From the NCBI RefSeq assembly GCF_030272615.1, contig NC_081410.1, positions 122,791,640-122,855,639 on the forward strand: a stretch of DNA of 64,000 nt, in the 5' to 3' direction. Below the pieces are notes generated by a model. That model ran no database searches. It was not told the DNA's origin and saw nothing but the letters and a program-made list of their open reading frames with translations. This DNA comes from Cryptomeria japonica (taxonomy: Eukaryota > Streptophyta > Pinopsida > Cupressales > Cupressaceae). The position numbers and the translations under genes were made by a program. Shown here piece after piece: positions 1 to 11,028 of the stretch. Positions within the stretch are counted from its first letter, which is position 1. Every line of letters begins with the position of its first letter.

Positions 1-170
1 TAGCATCATGGAAAACTAATTGGTTATGATTAGTTGGGAGGATATTTATAATTAAAACTATTTTGCCATCAATTCCGAATTACATTATACCAGTCCTCCC
101 CACGCCTTCCAAGATTAAAGAAGCTTTGGAATCTTAATTCTTATGGAAGGGAAATAGAGATCCAAAAAAT
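1..170 (+). pseudogene. LINE reverse transcriptase fragment, 5' side of nested insertions
   Basis: One frame reads TILPSIPNYIIPVLPTPSKI and then FLWKGN, the pattern seen between the RT thumb and the zinc-binding domain in plant LINE ORF2 proteins. The frame has an in-frame stop, so this is a relic. It resumes at 17,733 after 17.5 kb of inserted Copia sequence, where IHFLVWDKVC continues the same protein. The last five bases (AAAAT, 166-170) are duplicated at 17,733-17,737, marking the insertion of the C3 LTR. The start of the LINE lies outside the window. Confidence 0.75.
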
Positions 171-525
171 TGTTGGCAAGAGACAGTGCATTGATGATCA
201 AATGTTGTCATTGATGGCAACTTGAGTCAAATATCCAATCTGTGGTTCATTATTCATTCTTTTCAAAAGATTAATTGAGGTCCGGTGAGGTCTGGTTAGA
301 ATAATAGGTTATCTAGTAGAGTGTACATTATGGTGGTCAACAGATAATTTTGGGTGAGTATTTTTCTTTGTGGATCTCAAAGATGAATTGTAGACATATA
401 ATATGCCTTATTTCAGGTTTATGGACTCTGGTGTTGTGAATTGAGTAAGTGGGAAGATTCGGTAGGTGATTTTCTGGTAGAACACTGTTTTGGTGCAGTA
501 ACGTGTGAAGATTCATTGTGCAAAT
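171..525 (+). repeat. Solo Copia-type LTR C3, first part
   Basis: It begins TGTTGGCAAG and is homologous at its start to the C2 LTR. It is interrupted at 525 by element C2 and resumes at 16,963-17,732, where it ends in TTCCAACA. The flanking bases are AAAAT on both sides (166-170 and 17,733-17,737). With C2 removed there is one LTR of about 1.1 kb and no internal region, so it is a solo LTR produced by LTR-LTR recombination. Confidence 0.8.
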
Positions 526-802
526 TGTTGGCAAATGAAACTCTTCCAGTGAAGATTGGTGCATGACAAATTCTTAGGAAATGTCATTGATGGCAAATCA
601 GTTCAGAAATCATATCTGGTACATGTAGATTTTATTTACTAGAAGTTGCATTGTTCATGAGGCATAAGTCTGGAAGGTGGAATGTACTAACCAACAAAGT
701 ATGAGTACAATGCGTATATCTTAATTTTGGTTGTGCAATTTTGGTTGTGGTGATAAAGGAAGATGATTCAAGGTTTGAGATAGATTATTCCGTAATCCTA
801 AT
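526..802 (+). repeat. C2 5' LTR, first part
   Basis: It aligns with the start of the 3' LTR at 15,820: both run TG(T/C)TGGCAA, then AGTGAAGATTGGTGCATGA, then GTCATTGATGG. C1 inserted here; the target bases CTAAT (798-802) recur at 8,518-8,522. Confidence 0.85.
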
Positions 803-2309
803 TGTTGGCAATATTGCATTATAACAGACAATGAAAGATTGTTGGCATTTCAATAAGGATATTGAGAAGGTTGTTGATGATTATGGATATAACTAATTAA
901 GGATGTTTACTATCTTGATATTATTATTTTGTCATTGATGTCAAGAAATTGATTTTCTAATTCAGTATGATGTTGCCATATCTTGAGAAGTATGATTTGA
1001 AGAATATAAAGATGTCGGTAAAAGACACAGGAAAGATTATGATGAATAAGAGGATGAATAAGGTATTCAATGGGAAATTATTACTGAGTCAAACAGTGAT
1101 GATATCATGATGTTTAGATTGTTTTAACATCATACATATGTTGTAAATTGAAAGGTTGATACTATACTATGTTACCAAGCAAAGAACCTAGTCGGTAAAC
1201 CCTAAGGTTATCGCTATCGGTTAATGAAGGCAAAATGACTACCGAGTGAAGTTTAGTATTTACCAAGTTATAACCGAGTTGTAACCAAGCTATAACAGAA
1301 TGCATTAAATGGTTACATGCGATATTTAATGAAGGAAGCTGATGAGTTGGAACTGATTAAATGATTGGTACGTCGTGCATGAAGTTTGTTAATGAATCTA
1401 AGGCAATGGAAAGCCGGCATGAAGATCTACAACACAGATTGAACCGCAATACCCTGGCACAAGTTCCAAGAAATATATGCAAGTTCCTAGGCGGGGTAAA
1501 ACATTTTCAGATCGAAAGATGCATTGAACCTGGACAAGATTAAAGATCTGATGGCTATGATTGATCATGGGAAATGTGATCAAGGAGATTAAGTGGTTAG
1601 CTAATTGTTTATAAATAGAGAACTATTGATAAACAATGTATGCGGGCAAGTGTATGTACAAGGATGCTACATAGTGATTACCGAGCACAGAAGCTTGAAG
1701 ACCTGTTTGAATAATAGAGTATAGAAGCCCAGTAGATGGACAAGATTAGTTCTATGTCTAGATTGTATTGAGCAAATAAGAATCTTCTTTAGCATTTTAG
1801 ATGTGAAGTTGCAGATAGATTTTATTACTGTTATTTTGTGAAAGTGACAGAAAATCTCTTAATCGAGTGGACTTAACAGTCTTATTTGTAAAACCCTCTC
1901 GCAAGGTGACATTCTGATTGAGTGTTTGAAATCCTTTAACAAGGTGAAGATCCTAACAGATTTGAGGGAAATCCCTTAACTGGGTCACATCTAGCAATGT
2001 GTTTGTAATCTTTAACAGGATTTTCTTTTAACCGAGCATACTCTAGAAGAGTATATTTCTTAGTGGGTCCAAAATCCCATAGTGGTTTTTCCCTATTTGG
2101 GTTTCCACATTAAATCTGGTGTTATAAGGTTTATGATGTTTATATGCTTTTGAGTTTGCATGTTTAACAGTTTTGGGTTATATTATTGAAGTATATGTTA
2201 CCGAGGTTGAATCTGATGGTTTTATAGAAAATTAAGTTTGTATGATTCACCCCCCCTCTCATCTTGTTGGCTATTGGATCTATACTTACATTTAGTATCA
2301 GAACTATCA
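803..2309 (+). repeat. C1 5' LTR
   Basis: It starts TGTTGGCAATATTG and ends GAACTATCA, and the same sequence recurs at 6,972-8,517. A small open frame at 1,361-1,543 recurs at 7,553-7,735 only because it lies in the LTR; it is not treated as a gene. A pyrimidine-rich CACCCCCCCTCTCATCTTG stretch lies near the 3' end, as in the C2 and C3 LTRs. Confidence 0.93.
1609..1618 (+). promoter_or_regulatory. TATA box of C1 5' LTR
   Basis: TTATAAATAG lies about 800 bp into the LTR and is repeated at 7,801-7,810 in the 3' LTR. It is the best promoter candidate for the element transcript. Confidence 0.6.
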
Positions 2310-2310
2310 A

Positions 2311-2323
2311 TTGGTATCAGAGC
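2311..2323 (+). other. C1 primer-binding site
   Basis: TTGGTATCAGAGC directly follows the LTR end. It matches the initiator-methionine tRNA primer site usual in plant Copia elements. Confidence 0.9.
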
Positions 2324-2373
2324 TTTGGACTCCGGAAGAAAATTCTAAAGGCACTTGAGTTAAAGATCCAAAG

Positions 2374-3477
2374 ATGTATAAGAGGGATGCACCGAAGCTT
2401 AACAAGTCAAGTTTCTCTACATGGCAGAAAAGGATGAAGCTGCATCTATCAGAAGTTGGAGAATATGTTGTATACTATCTGGAGAATTATTTTGTTACAC
2501 TGAGCACCTATCCATTGACTATGGAAGAGATAAAGGCAAAGCAAGAACATATTCAAGCAATGATTGAAATAACATCTGCATTGACTGACTCAAAGTTTAA
2601 TGATCTAGAAGGCTGCAATGATGCAAAGGCAATGTGGGATAAGCTCATATCAGTATATGGAGGAGATGAACATGTTCAAAGAGAAAAAGTAGATAGTCTA
2701 AGAGGACAACTTGAATCTATGAGGATGAATGAAGGTCAGAACATAACCCAATACAGTACAAGACTAAAGGAGATTGTCAATCAAATCAAAGGAGCAGGTG
2801 AAACTATTGAAGAAAAGGATATAACAAGTAAGTTGTTAAGAACCCTTCTACCATCTTATGCAATCCTAGTCTTTGCAATCAATGAATTGAGGTTTGTACC
2901 TAATATGTCAGTTTCTTTAGATGCTACTATTGGTAAGATACATGCATTTGAGTTAAGTAACTTTGATAATAGTGGATTTTCAATAAATAAAGTTGAATCT
3001 GCATTTAGTTCTTTTCATCTTGATGAATCTAATGATTTCAATGAAAGAAAGTATAAGTACTCTGAAGGAGATCACAGTGGAGCAAGTGAAAGATTTCGTA
3101 AGGACATGGAAGAAGTACAAAAATTGTATGAGGAAATCAGAAAGCAAGAAGAGTTTGAAGCACTATTAGCTAAAAGGTTACTGAGAGGCAAAGGTAAGTA
3201 TAAAGGAAAACAACCTTTGAAATGTTTCAATTGTGATAAGATAGGACATATGGCTTCTAACTGTCTTGACAAAGATTCTACTGAAAGGAGAGATTACCGA
3301 GATGACAGACAGAAAGATAATCATTATAGAGGACACCGAGATTTCAGAAGAAGAGTTAGAAAGACATGCTTAATAGTTGATGAGGAATCCGATGATGATA
3401 AATTAGATGATACTAATACAGAGGAAGTAGTTTATGTGGCTATCAAAGATGGATCAGATGAAGAAAGGTATGATTAA
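2374..3477 (+). CDS. gag: C1 gag (capsid/nucleocapsid)
   Basis: This is a 367-residue open frame. The N-terminal two thirds form the helical Copia gag domain (WQKRMKLHLSE near the start, then AMWDKLISVYGG). A single CCHC zinc knuckle, CFNCDKIGHMASNC, lies near residue 285, followed by a charged Arg/Asp-rich tail. The protein would form the cytoplasmic particle and bind the element RNA. The ATG is 64 bases after the LTR end, a usual Copia leader length. The frame ends at TAA (3,475-3,477), but the same frame continues directly into the protease, so this stop breaks what is normally one gag-pol frame. Structure is intact within gag; activity is unlikely given pol damage. Confidence 0.9.
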   Translation: MYKRDAPKLNKSSFSTWQKRMKLHLSEVGEYVVYYLENYFVTLSTYPLTMEEIKAKQEHIQAMIEITSALTDSKFNDLEGCNDAKAMWDKLISVYGGDEHVQREKVDSLRGQLESMRMNEGQNITQYSTRLKEIVNQIKGAGETIEEKDITSKLLRTLLPSYAILVFAINELRFVPNMSVSLDATIGKIHAFELSNFDNSGFSINKVESAFSSFHLDESNDFNERKYKYSEGDHSGASERFRKDMEEVQKLYEEIRKQEEFEALLAKRLLRGKGKYKGKQPLKCFNCDKIGHMASNCLDKDSTERRDYRDDRQKDNHYRGHRDFRRRVRKTCLIVDEESDDDKLDDTNTEEVVYVAIKDGSDEERYD

Positions 3478-4751
3478 AAAGCCCTAATATCTCACATAAA
3501 CACTAATGATTCTTGGATCATAGATAGTGGATGCTCACATCATATGATAGGAGATAAACACAAGTTTGTTATATTAGAAGATTATGATGGAGGCTATGCT
3601 AGATTTGGTAATGATGCACCATGTCCGATGAAAGGTAAAAGATCTATAACACTTCTTGACAATGCAAGATGCAATGATTTTTATTGGGTTGAAGGTTTGA
3701 AATACAATTTGTTGAGTGTAGCACAGCTAAACAACATAGGTTACTAAATTGAATTTCAGAAAGGAATTATCAAAGTTCATGACAAAAATGGAAAGTTAGC
3801 TGCTACCGGGACACAAACAAAAGGTAACACATTTCATCTTGACTCAACTCGTAACAAGTGTTTGTATGCAAAGATAGATGATACCTGGTTGTGGCATAAA
3901 AGGTTTTGTCATGTAAATTTTGATAATCTGATCAAAATAAGTAAGAAGCACCGAGTAAGAGGTCTACCAAGTCTTGAAAAACCTGAGAACACTATGTGCC
4001 GAGGATGCCAGATGGGTAAGACGACAAGATCAAGCTTTACAAGTAAGTCTTACACTTCTAAGGGAATTTTAGATATAGTGCACACTGATCTTTGTGGTCC
4101 TATGAAAGTTCAAAGTTATTATGGTGATAAATATTTCATATTATTTGTGGATGACTATTCAAGGATGATGTCAGTAATGTTTTTAAAAGAAAAATCAGAA
4201 GCTTTTCAAATGTTTAAATGGTACAAGGCAAGAGTTGAAAATGAAATAGGAAGACAACTAAAATGTCTTAGATCAGATAGAGGAGGAGAGTTCACATCTG
4301 ATGAATTCAACTTATTCTGCAATGATCTTGGTATTAAAAGACAAGTCTCTGCACCGAGAACTCCACAGCAAAATGGAATAGCTGAGAGAAGAAACAGATC
4401 TATTATGGATTGTGCTAGAACACTAATGATTGAAAAGAAGGTGCCACAAACATTTTGGAGAGAAGCAATAAGCAAATCAATTTACACCTTGAACTGAGTA
4501 CAATTAAAGAAAGGTACTTTGAAGACACCATATGAAATCTAGTATGATAAGAAACCTAATGTAAGTTATTTTAAAATCTTTGGAAGTAGGTGCTATGTTC
4601 ACAAAGATGATAGAAATGGCAAGTTTGATCAGAAAAGTGAAGAAGGAACATTTCTTGGTTATTCTTCTAGAAGAAAAGCATTTAAATGTCTGATCAAATC
4701 ATCTAACAAAATAGTAGAAAGTGCAAATGTGAAAATTGATGAATTTGCATA
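3478..4751 (+). pseudogene. pol: C1 protease and integrase, interrupted by stops
   Basis: In the gag frame, the protease signature DSGCSHHM appears within 25 codons of the gag stop. The GAG-pre-integrase domain follows (LWHKRFCHVNF, then CRGCQMGKT). The integrase core shows all three acidic residues: D in HTDLCGPM, D in RSDRGGEF and E in NGIAERRNR. In-frame stops are at 3,745-3,747, 4,495-4,497, near 4,540 and near 4,750. Each looks like a single change in a sense codon (for example GGY-Gln-IEF or LN-Arg-VQL in related proteins). The enzyme cannot be made as one chain. Confidence 0.88.
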
Positions 4752-6546
4752 AAGAAATGATGAAGGAAATTCCAAGGAACCAGAAGACTATGATGAATTT
4801 GTCTATGTTCAACCGAGAAGACTGTTGAAGAAAATGAAGAGAATATCTAGTTACCGAGTGATGAAGAAGATCATACAGAGCCTACCGAGCCTGTATTAGC
4901 CAAGTATGTCAGAAGACATCATGCACCAAGTCAGATTATAGGACATAAGGATGATCCAGTGATGACAAGGAACAAACTGAGACAGAACACATGTCTGATA
5001 TCTGAATTTGAACCGAGAATAGTGAAAGAGGCATTTAACAGTGAAAATTGGATAAATGTTATGACAGAAGAGATTAATCAAATCAAGAATAATGACACAT
5101 GGACACTAATCCCAAGACCAAAGGAAAAAAATGTAATCAGTAAAAAGTGGATTTTCAGAAACAAGCTGAATGAAAAAGGAGAGGTCATTCGAAACAAAGC
5201 AAGACTAGTTTGCAAAGGTTATGCTCAAGAAGAAGGAATTGATTATGGTGAAACTTTTGCATCTGTTGCTAGACTTGAAGGAGTAAGAACATTGTTGGCC
5301 TATGCTGCTTTCAAAAACTTCAAGGTATATCAAATGGATGTCAAATCTGCATTTCTGAATGGAATATTAGAAGAAGAAGTTTTGTATTGAACAACCTGAA
5401 GGATTTGTTGAAGACAATAATAAAGATCAGGTATGTAAATTGAACAAAGCTTTATATGGTCTGAAACAACCACCTAGACCATGGTATGAAAGATTGCACT
5501 CTTATTTGATTAAGATTGGTTTTATAAGGACAAGTGAGAACAACAATATGTACATGAAGAATGATGAAAATGGAATACTGATCTCAGCCATATTTGTTGA
5601 TGATATTATATTTTGTGGAAATGACTCTTTATGCAAGAACTTTGGAAATGAAATGAGCAAAGAATTTGAGATGTCATTAATTGGTGAGATAAAGTATTTT
5701 ATAGGTTTACAGATACTGCAAATGAAAAATGAGATTTTCATTACTCAATCCAAGTACATAAAGGAAATCTTGAAGAAATTTGGAATGGAGGATTCAAAAC
5801 CAGTAAGTACTCCTATGACTACCAACTGTAAATTATTAAAGAATGATGAATATGCATCTGTTGATGAGACACTTTACCGATCCATGATTGGAAAACTACA
5901 ATATGTTGTTCACATCAGACCAGACATAGCACATGCAGTAGGTATAGCTGCAAGATTCTCTGCAGATCCTGGGGAAACACACATGATAGCAATCAAAAGA
6001 ATTTTTAGATACTTGAAAGGCACTGAGGATTATGGCTTAGTATATCAGAAAGGAAATGATTTTGATTTAAAATTTTATACTGATGTTGATTGGGCAGGCA
6101 ACATTGATGACAGAAAAAACACAAGTGGAGGAGCTTTCTTTTTAGGAGAAAGACTAGTGAGTTGGCTTAGCAAGAAACAAGGATGTGTTTCACAGTCAAT
6201 AACAGAAGCTGAATACGTTGCTACAACATTGAATTGTACTAACATTGCATGGATCAAACAACTGTTGGAAGGTATAAATGAGAAAGTTACTGAGCCAGTA
6301 ACTATATTCTGTGACAATACTAGTGCCATTAATATTTCAAAAAATCCTGTTATGCACTCTAAGACAAAGCACATCTCTATCAAATATAATTATCTTAGAG
6401 AAGAAGCTCAAGAGAAGAAAGTGGTGTTGGAGTATGTTAGCACAAAGGAACAAATAGCAGATATCTTCACCAAGCCACTACCAAGGGATACTTTTGAATA
6501 TCTCAGAAGTAAATTAGGGGTCCTACCCCTATCTTCTACTCACTGA
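4752..6546 (+). pseudogene. pol: C1 reverse transcriptase and RNase H, frameshifted
   Basis: After a frameshift the RT resumes around 4,959 ([20 protein letters not shown], then [13 protein letters not shown]). It shifts frame again near 5,379 (extra base after EEEV) and continues at 5,440-6,546. The RT active site is FVDD (IFVDDIIF). RNase H follows, with TDVDWAG, SITEAEYVA, FCDNTSA and the closing QIADIFTKPLP that is diagnostic of plant Copia. The last 368 codons are uninterrupted. The product would have copied element RNA to DNA in the particle. The frame ends 425 bp before the 3' LTR. Confidence 0.9.
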
Positions 6547-6971
6547 CCGAGTTCGGTGAAAGCATCAATCCGATAACTCTATCGAATATTTTTTAGGGGT
6601 TGATGTTGCATTACACACTTTAGGATGTTTTCTAAAGGTGTACAGGAAATATTATAGGAAATATCACAGGGAACAAGAATTAAAGACAAAATGCTCTGAC
6701 CGAGACTCAGTTGATACACAACATCAGGAAATCACTTCATATAGGAAGAAATTATGTTTTAGTTCTTTAATTTTTGGCATTGTTGTCAAAGGGGGAGAAG
6801 ACCAATTTAAGGGGAAGAAAACTGAGAAGACTATAGATTGGAAAGAAGACTGAAGAAAAGATGAGAAGTCTAATGTATGGGGAAGAGCATTTCAGCATTT
6901 TAGAATCACAGCAATCTGAATCTTTTAAGGTCAAATCAATTGGTTTTGCCATCAATGCCAAAGGGGGAGAT
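6547..6971 (+). other. C1 3' untranslated region with two polypurine tracts
   Basis: The tract CAAAGGGGGAGA occurs at 6,787-6,798 and again at 6,959-6,970, just before the LTR. Each is preceded by a TTGCCATCAATG/TTGGCATTGTTG-like motif. The second is the functional polypurine tract by position. No coding sequence is seen here. Confidence 0.75.
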
Positions 6972-8517
6972 TGTTGGCAATATTGCATTATAACAGACAA
7001 TGAAAGATTGTTGGCATTTCAATAAGGATATTGAGAAGGTTGTTGATGATTATGGATATAACTAATTAAGGATGTTTACTATCTTGATATTATTATTTTG
7101 TCATTAATGTCAAGAAATTGATTTTCTAATTTAGTATGATGTTTCTATATCTTGAGAAGTATGATTTGAAGAATATAAAGATGTTGGTAAAAGACACAGG
7201 AAAGATTATGATGAATAAGAGGATGAATAAGGTATTCAATGGGCAATTATTACTGAGTCAAACAATGATGATATCATGATGTTTAGATTGTTTTAACATC
7301 ATACATATGTTGTAAATTGAAAGGTTGATACTATACTATGTTACCAAGCAAAGAACCTAGTCGGTAAACCCCAAGGAACCTAGTCGGTAAACCCTAAGGT
7401 TATCGCTATCGGTTAATGAAGGCAGAATGACTACCGAGTGAAGTTTAGCATTTACCGAGTTATAACCTAGTTGTAACCGAGCTATAACAGAATGCATTAA
7501 ATGGTTACATGCGATATTTAATGAAGGAAGCTAATGAGCTGGAACTGATTAAATGATTGGTACGTCGTGCATGAAGTTTGTTAATGAATCTAAGGCAATG
7601 GAAAGCCGGCATGAAGATCTACAGTGCAGATTGAACCGTAATACCCTGGCACAAGTTCCAAGAAATATATGCAAGTTCCTAGGCGGGGTAAAACATTTTC
7701 AGATCGAAAGATGCATTGAACCTGGACAAGATTGAAGATCTAATGGCTATGATTGATCATGGGAAATGTGATCAAGGAGATTAAGTGGTTAGCTAATTGT
7801 TTATAAATAGGGAACTGTTGATAAACAATGTATGTGGGCAAGTGTATGCACAAGGATGCTACATAGTGATTACTGAGCACAAAAGCTTGAAGACCTATTT
7901 GAATAATAGAGTATAGAAGCCCAGCAGATGGATAAGATTAGTTCTATGTCTAGATTGTATTGAGCAAATAAGAATCTGCTTTAGCATTTTAGATGTGAAG
8001 TTGCAGATAGATTTTATTACTATTATTTTGTGAAAGTGACAGAAAATCTCTTAACCAAGTCGACTTAACAGTCTTATTTGTAAAACCCTCTAGCAAGGTG
8101 ACATTCTGATTGAGTGTTTGAAATCCTTTAACAAGGTCACTTCTAATAAGGTGAAGATCCTAATAGATTTGAGGGAAATCCCTTAACCGGGTCACATCTA
8201 GCAATGTGTTTGTAATCTTTAACAGGATTTGGTTTTAACCGAGCATACTCTAGAAGAGTATATTTCTTAGTGGGTCCAAAATCCCATAGTGGTTTTTCCC
8301 TATTTGGGTTTCCACATTAAATCTGGTGTTATAAGGTTTATGATGTTTATATGCTTTTGAGTTTGCATGTTTAACAGTTTTGGGTTATATTATTGAAGTA
8401 TATGTTACCGATGTTGAATATGATGGTTTTATAGAAGATTAAGTTTGTATGATTCACCCCCCCCTCTCATCTTGTTGGCTATTGGATCTGTACTTACATT
8501 TAGTATCAGAACTATCA
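6972..8517 (+). repeat. C1 3' LTR
   Basis: Homologous to 803-2,309 throughout. It differs by a 23-bp tandem duplication of the GAACCTAGTCGGTAAACC segment (7,353-7,398), a short extra GGTCACTTCTAATAA segment near 8,140, and scattered substitutions. It ends GAACTATCA, followed by the CTAAT duplication. Confidence 0.93.
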
Positions 8518-9393
8518 CTAATATCTAGTGTTGATTCATGAGCGAGATTGAAGGACCGGTATCTAGTGATTTAGGAAGAACAAAGCTAATTTGGTGTAAA
8601 GTGTGATCCAGAATCCTTAGGATGATTCAGTGATTGGTTTCAAATTCAAGGAGATTGCGCTCACTTGTGTGAAGCCTATTATCATTTTTTGGGGGTTTGC
8701 ATATGGATTTGTGGGCGGATTGAGCCGACTTGTTGGTTACACTTTTCATGTTGTGTTATGCGATTTTTGGAAGCCGACATGGTAATTGATCCATTTTTGC
8801 AGTGCAAATATATAAGATCCATTTGGTTGAGTATTTTGGATAATGAGATGAGCATGAGAAGTTTGGATGAACGAATGTGCAAATTTTGGTGAATGTAATT
8901 GAATTTTTTGTGCTTTGGTGTATGACATATCAGGAAATCGGAGCAGAGAGATAGAACAGTTGTAGAAGTCAAATTGAGCCTAATCGAAACTGCTATTTGG
9001 CATTCATAATGCTATTATTTAGTTCATTCATTATTCTAATCAATTCTAATCATCTGTAAGGCAGTGATCCTTCCTCTAGGTTGTAGCCCTTTTGTAATTA
9101 AGCGGTGAGCTCTAAGCAATGTGCCTGAATGCAAGTGCATTCCCCTTCATGTAATATTATCATACTCCTCATCAAAGTATAATAATATTGTGGGTTCAAA
9201 TCTCAATGTGGTTTTTCCCTTTTCAGATTTTCACATAAAAATACTAGTGTTATGGTATTGTGGTTGATTGGTTTATGTTTTTGCACTTTACTTTCATTCT
9301 TATGCATCCAATGGTTTAAGAATTGGTTAAATAGATTTGTATATTGCAGAACACTGATTCACTCCCCCCTCTTAGTGTTCATTGATTCCAACA
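8518..9393 (+). repeat. C2 5' LTR, second part
   Basis: Continues the C2 LTR after C1. It matches 16,100-16,962 (GTTGATTCATGAGCGAGATTG, then AAGTATAATAATATTGTGGG) and ends ATTGATTCCAACA. Small open frames here are not conserved in the other LTR and are rejected as genes. Confidence 0.87.
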
Positions 9394-9408
9394 ATTGGTA
9401 TTAGAGCT
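9394..9408 (+). other. C2 primer-binding site
   Basis: ATTGGTATTAGAGCT directly follows the LTR. It is one base off the initiator-Met type TGGTATCAGAGC. Confidence 0.75.
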
Positions 9409-9461
9409 TAGTTCCTTGGAAGAATCCTAACAACTTGAGGAAGATCCGAAAGATTGAATGA

Positions 9462-10582
9462 ATGGACTTTGGTTTGCAGAAGCAACTTACTAAGGCACTT
9501 GAAGATCTTGATGCAATGATGAAAGAGAAGAGTAGCATGAAGAGAAGTCTGGATGCTACTGAGGATTTCATTGAATCTTTGAAAGAACAAGTGAGTACAT
9601 CCAGAGAGAAGAGAAAGGAATTGTCGGATAAACTCAAGGAAAAAGAAGAACAAGGAATTGACAATCAAAACCTACAAAGACAAGACAAATGAATGTGAGA
9701 AGCTTGCTAGAGAAAATGCAGTTATGAAGAATGAGATGTAATCCATGTGATGAAGCTAACAAAGGAGATTGAAGACCAGAAGAAGAATCAAGAAAATCTG
9801 ACTCGGTTTTTGAAGGATAGATCTGATGAATGTTGCATATTGAACTATGAGAATGATTAGTTGAAACTTGAATTGGTGCAATGGAAGAATGATGGACAAG
9901 AACGTGAAAGGCATATCATAATTATGAGAGATGAAATTTCCACTGCTAATGAGTACAAAGAAAAATTCAAAGCTAGCTCAGCCCGGTTAGATGAGATGCT
10001 GGAAAGTTAGAAACATGGGAAAGACATGTGAGGACTTGGATATGAGAAAGGAGAATCCTCCAATTCTGGACAAAGCAATCATCAGAAGAACAAGAACCTC
10101 TGGTAAGACAAGCTAATGCCTATAAATTCAATGGTAAATATTTTTTTTGTGGTAAGTTCAGTTATATGGCAAGTCAATGTAGAAATAGGATGATGAATAA
10201 TGGTCCTACCTTTGTCGGTCAATATTTCATATGCAACAACTTTGGTCATAAGTCAAACATGTATAGAACAATGATGAATAATTTCCAAAATAAGAGATGC
10301 TATGCTTGTGGAATGTATTCACACATTTCTAACCAATGCAGGATGACACCAAATTAAATGAACTTTAGGCCTATACATGGAAATGTTGTTTTCTATGCAT
10401 GCAACAAATCTGATCACATTGCAAAATATTACAGAAGCAAGAATGTGAGTAAGAATGATCTAGTAGATAAGAACATATTAGATGAGAAAGGCAAAGCGAA
10501 TGTTGAAGAAGTCAGAGAGCAGCATAGGAAGATGTGGGTCAAGAAGGAAGATTCAAATGTTCTGGAATGGCTCCACACCTGA
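9462..10582 (+). pseudogene. gag: C2 gag with coiled coil and several zinc knuckles, broken
   Basis: The first ATG after the primer site opens a 76-codon frame that is strongly coiled-coil (QLTKALEDLDAMMKEKSSMK, then LKEQVSTSREKRKELSDKL). Frameshifts and stops follow up to about 10,100. At 10,166-10,582 there are four degenerate zinc-knuckle units: FFCGKFSYMASQC, FICNNFGHKSNMY, CYACGMYSHISNQC and FYACNKSDHIAKYY. Only the third keeps a full C-x2-C-x4-H-x4-C pattern; the others have lost one or more ligands. The conserved part of gag is thus a coiled coil plus an RNA-binding repeat. No protease or integrase follows. It is a decayed nucleocapsid-type protein; function is inferred from the knuckles. 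Confidence 0.65.
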
Positions 10583-11028
10583 TTTTGGTGTTGGAACCTC
10601 ATCTGATAACTAAGGCACTTTGGCCTTAGGGTGAAGCTTTTCATGTAGATTCTTAAACCCCCTTTTGAATATTTGTAATTAGTTGAGGATGGTTACAGAT
10701 GATTGAGATTAGTTGTGTAGTTGATATTCAAAATATTTCATTCCTATCTGAGTATCTAGTGATGAATTCTTGATGATGTAGGGTATCTAGAAAGCCTTTA
10801 GGGTTGTGCATTTATTACAACTTAAAGTTAGGTTTTCAGAGGATAAAAAGGAACTCTATTATTCATTCTTCACATTGTGAACAAAGAGAAAGAGTAGAAG
10901 AGTGAGGCGAATGAGACTAAGCAACAAAAAAAAAGCTTGAAGCGATCCAACAATGATTCCTAGCATCCGATTGAATTTGAAAAGGTATTTATCTATGTTC
11001 GAGCTATTTTTCATATCCTAGTTTCTAA

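Larger units (their letters stand above)
803..8517 (+). mobile_element. Copia LTR retrotransposon C1 with defective gag-pol
   Basis: The element has TG...CA LTRs (803-2,309 and 6,972-8,517), a perfect CTAAT duplication (798-802 and 8,518-8,522), a TTGGTATCAGAGC primer site and a polypurine tract. The domain order is gag, protease, integrase, RT and RNase H, which defines Ty1/copia. Coding is broken by at least five in-frame stops and two frameshifts. The LTRs differ at scattered sites and one carries small duplications, so it is not recent, but it is the youngest layer in this left-hand nest because it interrupts C2. Confidence 0.93.

Noticed and set aside
1361-1543. Conserved 60-codon ORF repeated at 7,553-7,735
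   Set aside because: Both copies are in the two LTRs of one element, so identity follows from the LTR duplication.
10583-11028. Hidden protease or integrase in C2 between gag and the unknown frame
   Set aside because: No DSG-type or zinc/DDE motif in any frame.
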